From assembly GCA_023055505.1 (NCBI GenBank), contig JALIRH010000003.1:434001-498000 (forward strand): a stretch of 64,000 nucleotides of DNA, written 5' to 3'. The translations under genes were made by a program, and so were the position numbers. The notes beneath the pieces are model-generated. The model searched no databases and was not told the DNA's origin. It saw nothing but the letters and a program-made list of their open reading frames with translations. The DNA is from Callipepla californica brunnescens. Taxonomy: Eukaryota; Chordata; Aves; Galliformes; Odontophoridae. This document shows positions 1 through 12,986 of the stretch, piece by piece (position 1 is the first letter of the stretch; every line of letters starts with the position of its first letter).

Positions 1-2104
1 ATAAACTGCCTCCCCTGGATGTAGCCTAATATTCCAAATCCATGAGCAGCCTCAAGAGCTGTTACTTAAAAATTAATTACTGATCTGCTTAAAATGTATT
101 TTCTTCTTTCCAAATATGATTTTTTTCCCTTCTTCCCCAAATTTATAAAGCTCAAACTGTTCTTTCTTTATTTATTTTTTTTACAATTTTCATGCTAGTA
201 ACAGGTACAGGTTCAACATACTGTGAGTGAGAAATACAAGGTTTATTAGTGAAAGAATGTTTTAGGCATTTTTGTGGCGTAGTTACCACTTTGTTTGACT
301 TCATTAAGGACTGGTTTCAGAATGATGGGTCTCAAGTTGGTAATTTTATGATTTTTAATTCTAGAGACTATGTAATTTCTTTATTGGAGATTTCTTTATT
401 CTCTATGTTGGTCCCTATTTAAATGCACATTTAAAGACTTTACATATGATGACACTCAACAGGCAGTCTCAATATAAATTTTAATTATGCGGAAGGTATT
501 ACAACAGATTTTTCCTGCAAAAAAATCCATAAATAATAGGAAATATTCATATAAAAGTTTCACATTTTCAGTGACGTGTAACAGAGTCATGACTTAGTTA
601 TAACCAGTATGGCCATCCCCAACTGATGGAAATGAAACTTTCTCCTTATGTGACACTGAGGCATTATGTTTTTCCCTCTTACATGCATCTGTATTTACAA
701 ACATAGGCATACAGAGGCATAGAGTCATTCACAGTGTGAACATACACACCACATACACACAAGCTATTTTTGAGGAAACTGCTAAGACATTTCAATACCA
801 GCCAAACATATTTATCTGAGGATTAATCTTCATCTATTGAATCAGACGAGAACACTGCCATGCATACAATTATTTAATTAGCAGCCAAATCCTCTGCCAG
901 TCAGCAGCCGCTCCAGGCATACTGATGGGGCAGTAGATGCAAATCTCACAGTAGTACTGCTTTTTCTCATTACTACTGCAATTAGCACTTAAATTGATGC
1001 TTTAAACATACTAATTTCTGGAATAATTCAGGATTTGTATGTTACCTGGGATCGCCTCGCTGCAGAGACGACACCAGATTGCTACGCAAATTGAAGCACT
1101 TTTGAGCCAAATAACCATCATCATATCAGACAGAACCAATTTGCATTTGCTTTTAAAGATAACAGAATGGCAATTTATGCAAATAAATTAAGTAAGTTTA
1201 CTTCTGAGTTCTCCCTGAACTAATTATAACAATGTTCTAATTTTTTATCACATCTAAAACTTGGACTGAAATCAATGTGTATTATGTTAGAAATCTGCAG
1301 TTAAATGAAGCCTTGTTGTGATGTCAATACATTTTCTTAATTCAGATTTTTGATGGTAATTTAGTTACGAATGCAGCTGTTTGTTATAGACCTTTAAATA
1401 CTTTTCTTCTTGTTTGCAAACGAGTGAAACGTTTAACTGAAGCTGAACGGTCAAAGATAGGACATACTGCTGTCCTTTAAAGTATTCATATAAAAATAAT
1501 TTGGAGTTTTCCCCTTTCATACATCTATTTGAAATCTATAGCCTTATCATGTGAGGAATTCTACAGAATATAGCTGTCCTTTGCTGGAAACCACTTGAAA
1601 AAATGAAAATAAGACTTTAGAGCAGACTCGACATTTTTTCTCCCCACTGTGAAATGTGAAAATTTCATCTGCTTTTTCTGTTTCAAATAGAAAACGACTG
1701 CTGAATCTTTTACTAAGGGTATTCTCAGAAAAGAAGGTGTTTGACAGACCACTTCAGAAACCAGCTATGATAACATTTGCAATGCATGATTCCTAGAGCA
1801 TAGCTGGCTCTAAAAAGCTGGATAACACTAAGCAGATTGTACGACCTAGACAAGCATCTTTAGAGCAAGGAGATGTGTTAATACCAACCATAAACCAGAC
1901 AACGTTATTGGTTAAGAGAGAATAAGAGAAAACAGTCTGAGAAGAACCTCTGTAAAGCCAGTAGTGATTTGAAATTAGAGCAATGAATGCATTGCATTTT
2001 ACACAGAAAATCACATTATTTACTGAAGAGAGGAGTGTATTTCTTTTCCCAACTATTCTTCCTTTCCAATCTTACTGATAATGACCACTGATAGGAAGTA
2101 TTAC
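1..2104 (-). other. ASCC3 intron downstream of exon M (partial)
   Basis: At least 2104 bases of intron beginning GTAATA. I searched for the next Sec63 exon and did not find it. No repeat family was recognised. Confidence 0.82.
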
Positions 2105-2255
2105 CTGTGAAATGTGTGCTGTTTGCAATTCACTGTCCACAATTGAAGCAAACACGTTTTCTTTTCCTTCGCAGGCAGCCATGAGTTCAGGAAGACACTC
2201 GATAGGACCTTGGTAACCTCCATACACACTCTTCCTTTTTCCTTGGTTCCACTTT
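2105..2255 (-). CDS. ASCC3: ASCC3 exon M: Sec63 domain, last exon in window
   Basis: This 151-base exon begins with one base completing Gln 573 and encodes 50 codons (residues 574-623), ending in phase 0. It opens KWNQGKRKSVYGGYQGPIEC and continues LPELMAACEGKENVFASIVD to HISQ. The LPEL..AC.GK..VF pattern fits ASCC3. The basic, glycine-rich front part is the least conserved stretch of the gene in this window compared with my memory of the human protein. The acceptor is GTACCAG and the donor CACAG|GTAATA. The remaining exons (FN3-like/IG end of the Sec63 region and C-terminus) lie below base 1. Confidence 0.93.
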
Positions 2256-2801
2256 CTGGTACAGAAAGGTATAGGTCCAGGTAAGAAAAGTAAACATTTA
2301 TCATCAGTAGTTCGGGTGGTAAAAGTTGATGCTGGTTTCTGTTACCAAACGCTGGTCATTTATTTTTGGCCAGCATTAATTATTGCATCACCTAGACATC
2401 AATAGAATTCAGAATTTTCTATTACAACATGATGAGTACAATATATTTTTACAGTGGATTAAATTAAGAGGTAACTAATATATAGAATTACATTTGTTAG
2501 AACTTGGAACTCTTCCAGTGATCTCTTGTTCATTTCTCTGGAATTATCATTCTCAAAATAATCTGTGAATGTTAATTCAACATTGAACACTGAAAACAAA
2601 AAAATTACTTAGGAAATCATCAGTGTGATTACATAACAACAACAACAACTACTACTACTATTACTAAAAAAATAATAATAATAGAGTTTTGCTTCTGTTA
2701 CACTGATGAACATTCGTGGGCACAACAATGAAATTCAAACACTACCAGCAGCCAAGTTTTAATGAAACTGAAACCTTCAAATGCTTAGAAGAGCTACTTA
2801 C
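2256..2801 (-). other. ASCC3 intron L-M (546 bases)
   Basis: Short intron with GTAAGT donor and GTACCAG acceptor. It contains a compound AAC/ACT/AAT microsatellite at 2635-2684 and nothing else recognised. Confidence 0.88.
2635..2684. repeat. Compound AAC/ACT/AAT microsatellite
   Basis: Five AAC units pass into ACT units and then AAT units after an A-run. Confidence 0.9.
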
Positions 2802-2953
2802 TGAAAAAGATAAAGGTGTTGTACTTCTATATTGGGCACAGTAAGCAGGGAAGAGTCATGTATCCATCTGCCCTGAACCACCATCTGCACCAAGTTGGTT
2901 ATATTCAGAGCAGCCACAAGCCAGCCATGATGTGCTACAACATCCAGCATTGC
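2802..2953 (-). CDS. ASCC3: ASCC3 exon L: Sec63 domain
   Basis: This 152-base exon starts in phase 0, encodes 50 codons (residues 523-572) and ends two bases into a Gln codon. It opens AMLDVVAHHGWLVAALNITN and continues LVQMVVQGRWIHDSSLLTVP, the conserved ALDxxA..GWL...L....L.QM..QG.W pattern of the Sec63 region. The acceptor is TTTATGATTAG and the donor TTTCA|GTAAGT. A 126-codon frame open on the opposite strand (2816-3196) overlaps it but is a shadow of this exon. Confidence 0.95.
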
Positions 2954-5900
2954 CTAATCATAAAAAAAGAAAATGCAAGAATAAATGTGAACCTGGTTCA
3001 TACAAGTAAGAACATTTATTTAATGTTTAACAAACAAGAATTTCTATGCCTTCAATGGAGAAACTTACTTCAACTCCTACTAATAGGAGATCAGTTTGGA
3101 TTAATCTTTAATAAACATGGATCAAATCTTGCATCGTCATCACCTCTTACTTTCAAAAAGGTGATCAATTTACACCACATTTTTGGGAACTTGTGAGCAG
3201 ACAGTGGGCCTTTTCCTTAAAAATAACCTCTCTATTACATAATGCCACTCAGAGGGAAAAGAATAACTCTCAAAGTTCACTGTAAAGAAGTTACAATTAA
3301 CTGTAGTATTGGGTGACATTTAGACACAAGAGTTTTAAGAGAATAGTGCAAATTATTCAAAAACTCCTTGTACTATTTAAGAAAGACATAATTACATTTG
3401 TTCCAAAATTAATACTAAAGTTGCTCACCAGTAGCAGTTGTCCCATTTTAAACCTAAGAACTTAAATCAATATCTCCTGAATGGGGCTAGACAGAAACCT
3501 AACATTTAGCTTAACTGGCATATCAAGGTTTTGTTCAACACTGAAGATTACAAAATAACCAATAGATTGTGTAAGTTGAATAAGATTGGTCAATATAACC
3601 TGGATTTCAGTTTCTACATTATGTACAGCTGATTGTTTTGATAATGAGGGATGTCTGGCTGTCTCCCTTTTGGTATTCTCTATCCTGAATCTGAAAGGCC
3701 TTCCCAAGTAACATAAAAAAACAAGGAAACAAACAAACAAAAAAGTCGTGTCCAGCCATACATCACACTTCAAAACTGGTAGTGATTGTCATGACAGTGA
3801 TCATCCCGTTTTTCATGTCTTGTGAGTTCCTGTGCCACTTATACTTCTAGCTGCTGTGCTTTAGACAATGCAAGTAAAAGGTAAACTCTAGATATCATTA
3901 GCATAAAAATCTAACTCTGCAAAATTTATTAGAGTATGTATGCTGACTGGCCTTATTGAAATGAAGAAAAAGAATCCTGCTGGAGTGAAATTCTGTTTGA
4001 TTAGTCTGAAAGAGAATTTAAGAGTTCTTCAAGAGGAGAACAAACTGAACATGAGCATTTGGTTTCCACACAGTTTCTAAAATAGAGTGTGCAGTTATTT
4101 GAATAAATGGTATATTCCCACACTGTCTACGGTACATTAAAACAATATAATTTATTGAAGCACTGTATCTGGTAAAGAAAATTATGCTATATGCTAGTTT
4201 TCCTGCTAATTTTGTTGTTTAATATAACTGTCATAACAATAGAACTTGGATCTTCATAGTTAATCTCTCTAACTCAGTAGAATCTCACATATTTAAAAGT
4301 GGTTTGCCATACTGTAAATTTGCAGTTTGATTAAAATACTGGAAAGTGATTTTTTCAAGAAACCAACAACACAGTCTGGTACATTGAACAGTTTCCACAA
4401 TTCTTGAAGTACTGTCTTCTTGATATTAAGAGAACTGTAGTTTGATTTCAGGACTAGGGTTATGCTTCCATGGGCTTTTCTTTTCAAGACAAATTATATT
4501 GTTTGATACTTCCTTAGACAGCACACACCTGCATCATTTTAACCTATTTTCTAGACAGTAGTGTAATGACAAGGAGCTGTCTATGTAAGTCTTTATGTTT
4601 AATCAAATGTTTTACAGACAAACAAAAGGCAGCATTTACTTAAGGCAAACTAAACAGTGAAATCTTCTTTAAACAAAGGAGTTGTTTACACATGCAGAGC
4701 TATTTCAATTAAATTACACCGATTCTGAAGAAATGCTGAATTTAGAGACACAAGTTAGTTTCAGTCATGGCCCATCACACAGTTTATCTTAGCAGTTTAT
4801 AATGCAATTTCAACAGGTTTTATTTCAGATCAGGGTGATAAGATCAGTGACACTAAGAAAAATATTTAACATGCTGTCTCGAATTATACAAACGATGTCA
4901 CATTTCTCTTGAATTGTGGATAAAATGCCTTTCAGCTAATAACAATCCAGATTTAACGTTTTAGTTGTCTTTTTTTTCTGGAGGAACAGCCATCACACTC
5001 TGAAATACACATTCCTAGTTACCCAAATAGTACCTTTTAGACCAACAGTGGTAGTTTTCTTGTCTGGCTGAGGTTATTTCCAGGTATGATTACTGTTAAA
5101 CATTAGAAAATAAAGATTATTCTAGAAATCGCACTTGAAAGGGGCAGTTTCATGGGTTATAGATGCAAACAGTGGCTTACATAATTTTTAGCCAGATAAA
5201 GACAGAATTGTTCTCACAATTTTTAAAGTGAATCTAGTATTTTAAAGTTACGGGACAAGTCCTTCTTTTAAATTTATGGGATGAATCTAATTCAAAATTT
5301 TGAAAGATATCAAGGCCTCCACATATGATACTGCCAGTGCCTTTCTGAACCTGGTGCTCAGTATTTTACTTCCCTCCTGTTTCCAACTTATTGATTCTTA
5401 CTCTTTCCTTTCTGTTATTCTGAAATAACCTGAAACATCATGTTCCTCAGTCATGAAACTGTTGCATATGCATTAATAAAAATAGGTGAAAAGATATCTT
5501 TTTTATGAAGAGCAAGAATGTAGTAAGCTGCATGTTTAATCAGCATAAAGCAGTGGTGTTTTCATAGAATGCTTCTTAGGATACACATACAACACTGTTT
5601 TCACCGTTTTCTGTTTTTTCTTTTAATCTTTTCCCCTACCCCCACCTTTTAAATAGAGGCTTGAAAAGGGGAAAAGGAAGAGAGAAGACGTAAGAGAAAA
5701 ATAAATCTAAAACAAGCTACACACTGAAATTAACTGGAGGATCCTTTCACATAGAAAATCTCCTAGAAATTGATAGAGGCCTGCAGATAGATATCCCGTA
5801 GGGAGTATGGAAAGCCTGTGTGTGTGAGACTCTGTGTTCCACATTGTTATAATGAATCCACATGGCAAATCCTCTTTTCCTCCTTATTTTCTGCTTCTTC

Positions 5901-8761
5901 ACCCATAGAATTTATTCACAGCATCTCTATCTGGATGTGAAATCCAAGACAGTGACATTGTGAAAAAGTCAGAACAATGGTAAAATTGGCTTGTTTCATC
6001 TACTGCCTTGGAAACCTACACACACTTCTTTTTCTGCTAAGTGTAAAACACACAGATGCTTGATACTCAAGTAATCACTGAAATTCCTATAAACTCTTTT
6101 TTTTTTGCTATTGCTCCTTTTCTAGGAATTTGTTTGGAATGGATTAAGAATACTGTTCTAAACTTAAAATGGTACAAATTGGTGATCTACCTAACTACCC
6201 TTCTCGCACAGAATAATTTCACTATTGAGAAAAAAAGTAAAAGAAAAGAAAGAAGGGGACAAATGAATATAAGTAAAACAAGATGAAACTATAAAAATGC
6301 TTTTACTTACAGAAGGAAATTATACATTTTAGTAAACCAACAATTAAAAACAAAATACTATGTCAACAGCTTTTTAATTTATCAGTTTGAATTGATGGAG
6401 TAGATGGAAGTAGTGAAGGGACAGATAACTTGATACAATGGAAAATGTTTGCCATCATCTTATTTTGGCCTCTTCCTGCACTTAGGAAAATAAAACCAGA
6501 GACTTATGCTGAGATGGGTTTTGATGGAAGAATCAGGTTTTAGCTTTTAAGACTTTACAGTGTCACGCTCTGACAACCATGAAGCAATAAGAGCAATCAT
6601 TAAGTGAGTCCTTTAGTGTTTTAAACATCATTATCAAAAATTTCTTGACTCATACTGACAAGAGAAGTAACTTGCTGAGAACCATGGCAGGGGAAGAATG
6701 AAAATGCTGATGCTCAATAAATGAATGACATAGTTTGTCAGGTATGGCAAAGATTTTCATTTTGATGATAGTCAGAACTGAATGTAAAAATGTCTGGATC
6801 AGAGTATCTTGCAGGGCCTTTCCTCATACCAGGGGTCCATAAGTAGGGAATCCTCAACATGTATTATCAGTTTTCGATCATCTTATTTTCAAGAGCAGTG
6901 GTTAGTTTAACTACTGAACTTTAAAAAATTAACAAATAGAAACTTGCTGGTCTAAAGTGAATCCATTTTTTTACAGTCTTTTTTTTTTTTAATCCAAAGT
7001 TATTACTGATGCTTGGAATTTCAGTGATGCTGTCTTGAGGGAAAGCAAAGAAGGAGGCAGGGTGCAGGAGAGGTGCACATATGGCAAGGAAGAGAAGTGA
7101 CAGTAAAATGTTCCTCTTCTCTGCTCTTTTTAAGCACTCTGAATATGTGTTTAAAAAAACTGAACACTAAATTGTTCCCTAAGTAACACTCTTTCTTCCC
7201 TAATTTAGGAGATTCGTCTCTTAAGCATCCTGATTGCAAATCTTATATTTTAGAAACCTTTTGCAAAGCTGTAATGCTGTTTTTGGAATTACCTTCACAT
7301 CCTTCATTTGAAAGCCAGACATTCTGGATCACTCTTGTATGACTGGATGTGTGGCAGGGGAGCACAGACTGCTCAACTAGCAGAATTTCTGATCTCATCA
7401 AATGACAAATAGCTTTTTTCTTTAAGATAAGTTATTGAAGTGTTAAAATGATACAGCTTGCATATTAAAAGAAACAGTACACTGCTTGGCGTAGATTATT
7501 CTTTTTTTTAATTGAACTGGCCTGTCATAGAGCTCTGAATATACTAAGCAATCTACTTAAATACTACAAGTATAAATGTAAACATTGTATATAAATCTCA
7601 ATATTTTGTGGCTAAATAATATTTAAAAAAAAGTGGCAACAAAGCTAAATGAGCAATGAGAACTGCTCTGGATACAGCTAACAGAAGAAATGACATTGTG
7701 GCTGAGAATTACACCTGCTAAAAGTAAACTGTCTCTAATGATGGCAATTGTGGTAATGTTTTGGTGTGTGAGAACTACAACTTCACAAATACTTAGGGTG
7801 AGATATATGGCTCACATTTTTCCACTATTTAAATGTTCATTTTACTTTTTGTACCAGTGCATTGTAGACTAGGGCACTTTCTTGAGTGCCTTCATTCAGG
7901 AAATTGAATGTTTCTGTCCTACTGTACAGTGTTGTAGGTAGAACCACATTCACCTTAGATTTGACAGTTTACATAGTATAAATCCAACACATTCTCAGAC
8001 AAATACTAATCTTATTCTGCAGTGATGCTTTGAGAAGGGAAACTAATATTTAAATGAAATAGTTCTGTATGTCTGAAATACTCCAAACTTATTGCAGTTA
8101 TATCAAAAAAGAGAGGTAAGGCTGACTGGATTTCAGACCTACTTCTGTACTCAAATTTATTATGTACAATATTCCAATATCAAATAATCAAAATATCCCC
8201 ATCCTTGTCTTCACTGAATGAAAATATAAGCTCTGTTGTCTAGGAATGGTCTACAGTTATAAAGGTTTAAATTCATAGATCTACTAAAATCATTAGAACT
8301 GTGCCTAATTACAACTGCTTTGGACTACACAGTTTATATGAAAAATATTTCTAGATAATAATATGCAAAAATCATCCCCTTTTACTTATTTTCCTGAAAA
8401 CAGTGCACTAGTAGAGAATGATAAATCTTTTTTGCACATGATTCCAACCTAGGAAGTCTTCCAATACGTAACACTATATTATGATCCACATGTGATTTGA
8501 GATCATACTTATACAAGTAAATATTTTCCCAGATGTTAAAGCATTATCTGAACTATAAATTTCATGTTTTTATCTAAATCACGATCACGTTGCTTCAACA
8601 ATGCACTCCAGAAACAACAACTGAACTGTCTAAAAATTGGAATTTATTTGAAGTATTAGAGAGGATCTTAAGGACACTATGTTACAGACTGGTACAACAG
8701 GTACCTATTGCACTTCAGAGATCTTGAACTGTACTTCTTTTTAGAAATGTATTAACTTGGT

Positions 8762-8811
8762 GGGGGGAGGGGGGGCAGGGAAGAGAAGAGAGGAGAGAGG
8801 GAAGGGAGGAG
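8762..8811. repeat. G-rich polypurine tract
   Basis: Fifty bases, almost all purine on the plus strand: runs of six and seven G, then GGG, followed by GA-rich sequence. The only break is one C. Such tracts can form G-quadruplex or triplex structures; here the G-rich strand is the template strand for ASCC3. Confidence 0.85.
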
Positions 8812-10931
8812 TTCCTTCAAATCAATATCAAAATCATTCAGCTGTACAGTTTCAGCCTACAGAAAAATAATCCTTAATTTTTTAATCAGAGTGATAAACT
8901 ATAATTGATCCTATTTAGGCATTTCTTCTATACTATCCTCTGCACCTTGCCTCTCTTCACTTTATTTTTGAACAAGCACATTCAGCTCCCTCTTCCCTAC
9001 GCTCTGCTACCCACTATGAGAGACTAATTCTTCATTCTCCCATCACCATAAAGGTCTCACTGACGAATGCAAATTATGACCTTCCTAGCTGCTTTGTAAG
9101 ATTCCTATCCCAGCATTCATCCTTTAGCCTCCATAGTAACATTATTAGTATGATCAGAATCAGGGAAAGGACAAATCACTTACTGTCTACGTTTAGTGGA
9201 GTGCAACCCTTTGGCTCTTACTGATTTTTTTTTATAGTATTACAGAGATAACAGCAGCTATGGAATGTGATACAAGCAATATAAACTTCGTAGGGCATAA
9301 CCCAACACATTCAGAACTTGTTGAGTCCCAATATCCAATTTATTTTCAAATTGCCAATTAATAAATTGACATTCTATACTAGGCTAGTGAACTGTAAATA
9401 CGATGAAATGTTTTTGGAGAAAAGTCTTTTCTTTGGCAAGAAGTGCCAGTTTCCTCATCCAAAAAAATGCCTTACAGGTAGCATTTGTTCCACAGCTTAC
9501 ACAAGTCTACCAAACCTGTGGAAAATATACGGCATCATTCTCATGATAAATCTGCCCTCTTTAAAGTTTAAATTCAGTGTCAAAGTAGTAATGTAATATT
9601 TTGTCAATAATTAAAATTTTTTGAGTGCATTCACTAGAATCCTTTTCAACAGCAACAGTTATTCCCAGTAACTTTCTCCTGAACTTTTAGCCCCATAAGG
9701 TTAGCATTCAGGAAGCTCAGCTGCTGTCTAACAAACTTAATTAATCAAAAAGTCATTTCCGAGCTGTAACTATGAGTAAAAGTGCTTCAAGTGTGCTAGC
9801 AAGCCTACAAGTTAATCAAAATGCTAATGCAGTACAAATTAAAGTTGTGATTAACATTTCACAGTAGCTGCTTAAGTGAATTGATCACACAAATGGGTTA
9901 AGCATTACTCATTTCCTTCAGCCCCAACTGGGAAAAGGTTTGTCATGGGTGGGGGAGGGATTATATATAAGCAACACCAAATCATCACTAAACTGTCACC
10001 AAGATGTTTCCATACAGCAGTTCCCAAATTATCTGCAGTGAGCAAAATCCCCAAAAGCACTGTGACGAAGGTAGCCTTCCCTTCCCCTCCTCGTACATAC
10101 CTATAATACAAAAGTAGGCAGCAAGTACTTCTGTCTCAGCATTTCCTATGTCCAGGACTATTACTACAAAGCTATTTATTGCTGTTATTATCTACAAATG
10201 AGCATCATTTCCAGCATACGTTCCATACGTTTTTTTGGTTATTCTATTATTTTCACACTCCCAATGTGGAATAATAGCAATTCAATCTTGTAACCAACTA
10301 GTGTTTAAGTAAAACTGCAGTTACTGTACAATCACTGGAATACTAAATGTACACAAAGAGTATGTGTAGAAGTTAAAGAGACACTGTCATCTGCTCTTCA
10401 CTTGTTTCTGAATACTCTTCTGCACTATGGAGTTGGTTTGGCCAACTCTCAGTTAAGCTGCTCACTTATTTATAGTTGCAAATGCATCTATTAAACAAAG
10501 CAATTACACCTTTTCCTGAGCACTTTTGTACAAATCTTGCATATGCAACCACAAAACATGCAATTTCTGCAATTGCCACCTTTCAGGTAGACACCAGTAT
10601 GCCTGCAATAACAGGTGACAACACAACAGGTCAAAGTGTACTTAGGATCTTCATTTCCTCACAGGTGGGAAAACAAATGACCCAAGGGGCATGGCTCCCG
10701 AGGCCAGCAGTTTTAGTGGCTGTTGCAAACTCAGGACATCTGGGGAGAATGGGAAGTCCAGTGTGGATTGACATTCTCACTTGCATAGCCTGGGAACTAC
10801 TAGCTTAGGCACCTCTGCTGTTTCCAGCTGTGTTTGTATGGGCAGAAAATGCCTTTTGCCTAAAAACTGTGGATACAGCTACTACCACCTGCTAAGAACT
10901 GTCTGCAGTTTACTAGCTTAAAAATTTCATC

Positions 10932-11128
10932 CACAGAACCGTAGAATCATAGAATGGCTTGGGTTGGGACTTCAAAGACCACTCAATTCCAAACTCTTGC
11001 TGTGGACAGGGTTGCCAAACACCAGGTCAGGCAGCGTCCAATCTGGCCTTGAACATCTCCAGGGATGGGACATTGACAGCTTCACTGGGCAGCCTGTGTC
11101 AGTGCCTCACCACTCTCTGAATAAAAGT
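10932..11128 (-). mobile_element. CR1 LINE 3' fragment
   Basis: The plus strand reads GAATCATAGAATGGCTTGGG near 10945, then a CAAAGACCAC-like segment, CTGGCCTTGAACATCTCCAG near 11044 and GGGCAGCCTGTGTCAGTGCC near 11087. This is the reverse complement of the CR1 3' end that is very common in birds and reptiles. The element is therefore on the minus strand, the same strand as ASCC3, and 5'-truncated to about 200 bases as is usual for CR1. It is an old, diverged copy. Confidence 0.92.
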
Positions 11129-12920
11129 CCATAAGCTAGCTTTTAAGACAGTTGAATTAGGCAGCATAGCTGCGCAGTGTTTGAAAGCTCTAAACTTGAA
11201 CGATGATATTCAGAATTGCATCAAAACCATCATTTAAAATGTCCAGAAAGAACTTATTTACCTATTTTAGAATGAGTAAAGGTATGCTACACAGTAGCAG
11301 TTAATAAGGAAATGAAGGGACTGACCTGAAAAGCTTTTTATTTCATATCAAAATGAGATTCTCCTGAGGGGTAGCATGCCTGGAAAAGGCCATCCATCAG
11401 CAGAAAAGCTATGAGGGCCTCGTTCTGGGGACGCACATGTTTTCCATACAGGCTGCACTTCACTGTGCAGTGCAGAACCTGCCCTCCTGTCCATCTTCTC
11501 TCAGTGCACAGGTACCCTACTGAGATGTGTTTAACACATCCATAGGTAAACACTTCTCAAAGGTTAAGTCTGGGCTCCATGGCAGTTCTACTCCTGGCAA
11601 TATTAAAATATTTTGACAACGATTATACTACAAGTGGAGGCTTGTGGCCAATCCCAATGCAAAGCCAGCAACTGTCACATTTATTTCATAATATTCCTTG
11701 CTGAATCTGAAACTGGAGGTATTACTAACTCAATTATCTATTTCAATTAATGCAAATATAGGCAATAGAACAGCAGAATAAGAACTGATCGCTGAATACA
11801 CAGTCACAAAGGGCTTGACAAAAGAAGTAAAAAAGAGATTAGACTTAGTCCATTTAACATAATTCTAAATCAGAGATGGGAAAAAAAAGATGGTGTATTG
11901 TCTTTCTGTACAGTAATAATTCTATTCTATAAAAATATTAAACAGATCATTTCATGACAATTTTTATTCTTTCTTTTTCACGTTCTTCTGCAAGTAGAGA
12001 AATGTTTGAATTTGAGCAACAGATGAAGTGCTTAGGACTATACTACTGACATCTCTATCTTTTCTCAATAAACATAACACAGACAGCTTGCTAGGAATGG
12101 AGAGAATACCCTGCTTACTGTAAGTGTATTAAAGGTAGCCAGGACAAATAGAAATTAAGTGACTTGCCCAAGACCACATACAAAGTATTGGCAGATTTTC
12201 TTGAGCCATGGGAACCTTGTGAACCTTACCTATGGCAGCTTATCAGTGATTAAGAAACTCTTTAGCTTTTCATTCTAGCTTTTCAGCTTCATTGAAAAGT
12301 TGGGTGTGGAATTATGGCAGCATTCACCTTCTAGATTACACATACATACTATTCCTCATATTTCTGCAGTAAAAGGGAAAGAATTCGGTATTTCATCCTG
12401 TGTAAATAGATTTTATATAAATTTATATAAATTTTATCTTGATATAACAAACTCTTATCTGTACAAAACAAATTCTAACCACAGGAAAGCTGAAACAGAA
12501 TTATTTTTTTAATTTCCTATGGTAACCATTACATTCCTCTACCGGGTCAACCCCATGGCTCCTCAAATTCTGTTAATGCTGTGTCATCTTTTTGCCCTTA
12601 GTTGTGATTTCACAGCTCATGACTTCTATGTTTAATTATGAGTATAGATCAACAGAATTCTAATATAAAAATATAACAGAAATCTCATCAAAAGTAATTT
12701 AACAGTGGTTGCATACATTTCTTACTAGAAGAGAGTGGAATCTTACCACTGTTACTCTCTCCTGTTGCCTTCACAGGAAGACTTCAGTAACACGAACTTT
12801 ATGTTTGTGTTGCAAACAGTTGGAAGTGTAGTAGAACTTGACTACACTAAAACAGGTGGTCACTGTTAGTTACTTACAGATTTTACTACAACCAATAAAA
12901 ATGGTCAAGAATTGCAATAC

Positions 12921-12986
12921 ACTATATATATATATTATACACACGGATATTTATATATGTACACACATACATACATATATACACAA
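12921..12986. repeat. TA/CA/CATA microsatellite
   Basis: TA repeats followed by CA and CATA units over about 65 bases. Confidence 0.85.

Noticed and set aside
1041..1075. Minus-strand exon-like end with VSSLQR and a CCCAG|GTAAC donor, considered as the next Sec63 exon
   Set aside because: Only a few residues resemble the expected VSLQR; the frame meets a stop just upstream and the flanks do not match ASCC3.
2816..3196. 126-codon plus-strand open frame
   Set aside because: It lies antisense to ASCC3 exon L and its intron; the minus strand has the conserved Sec63 peptide and proper splice sites.
10476..10808. 110-codon plus-strand open frame near the CR1 tail
   Set aside because: No similarity to any protein family I know and no splice or promoter context; probably chance.
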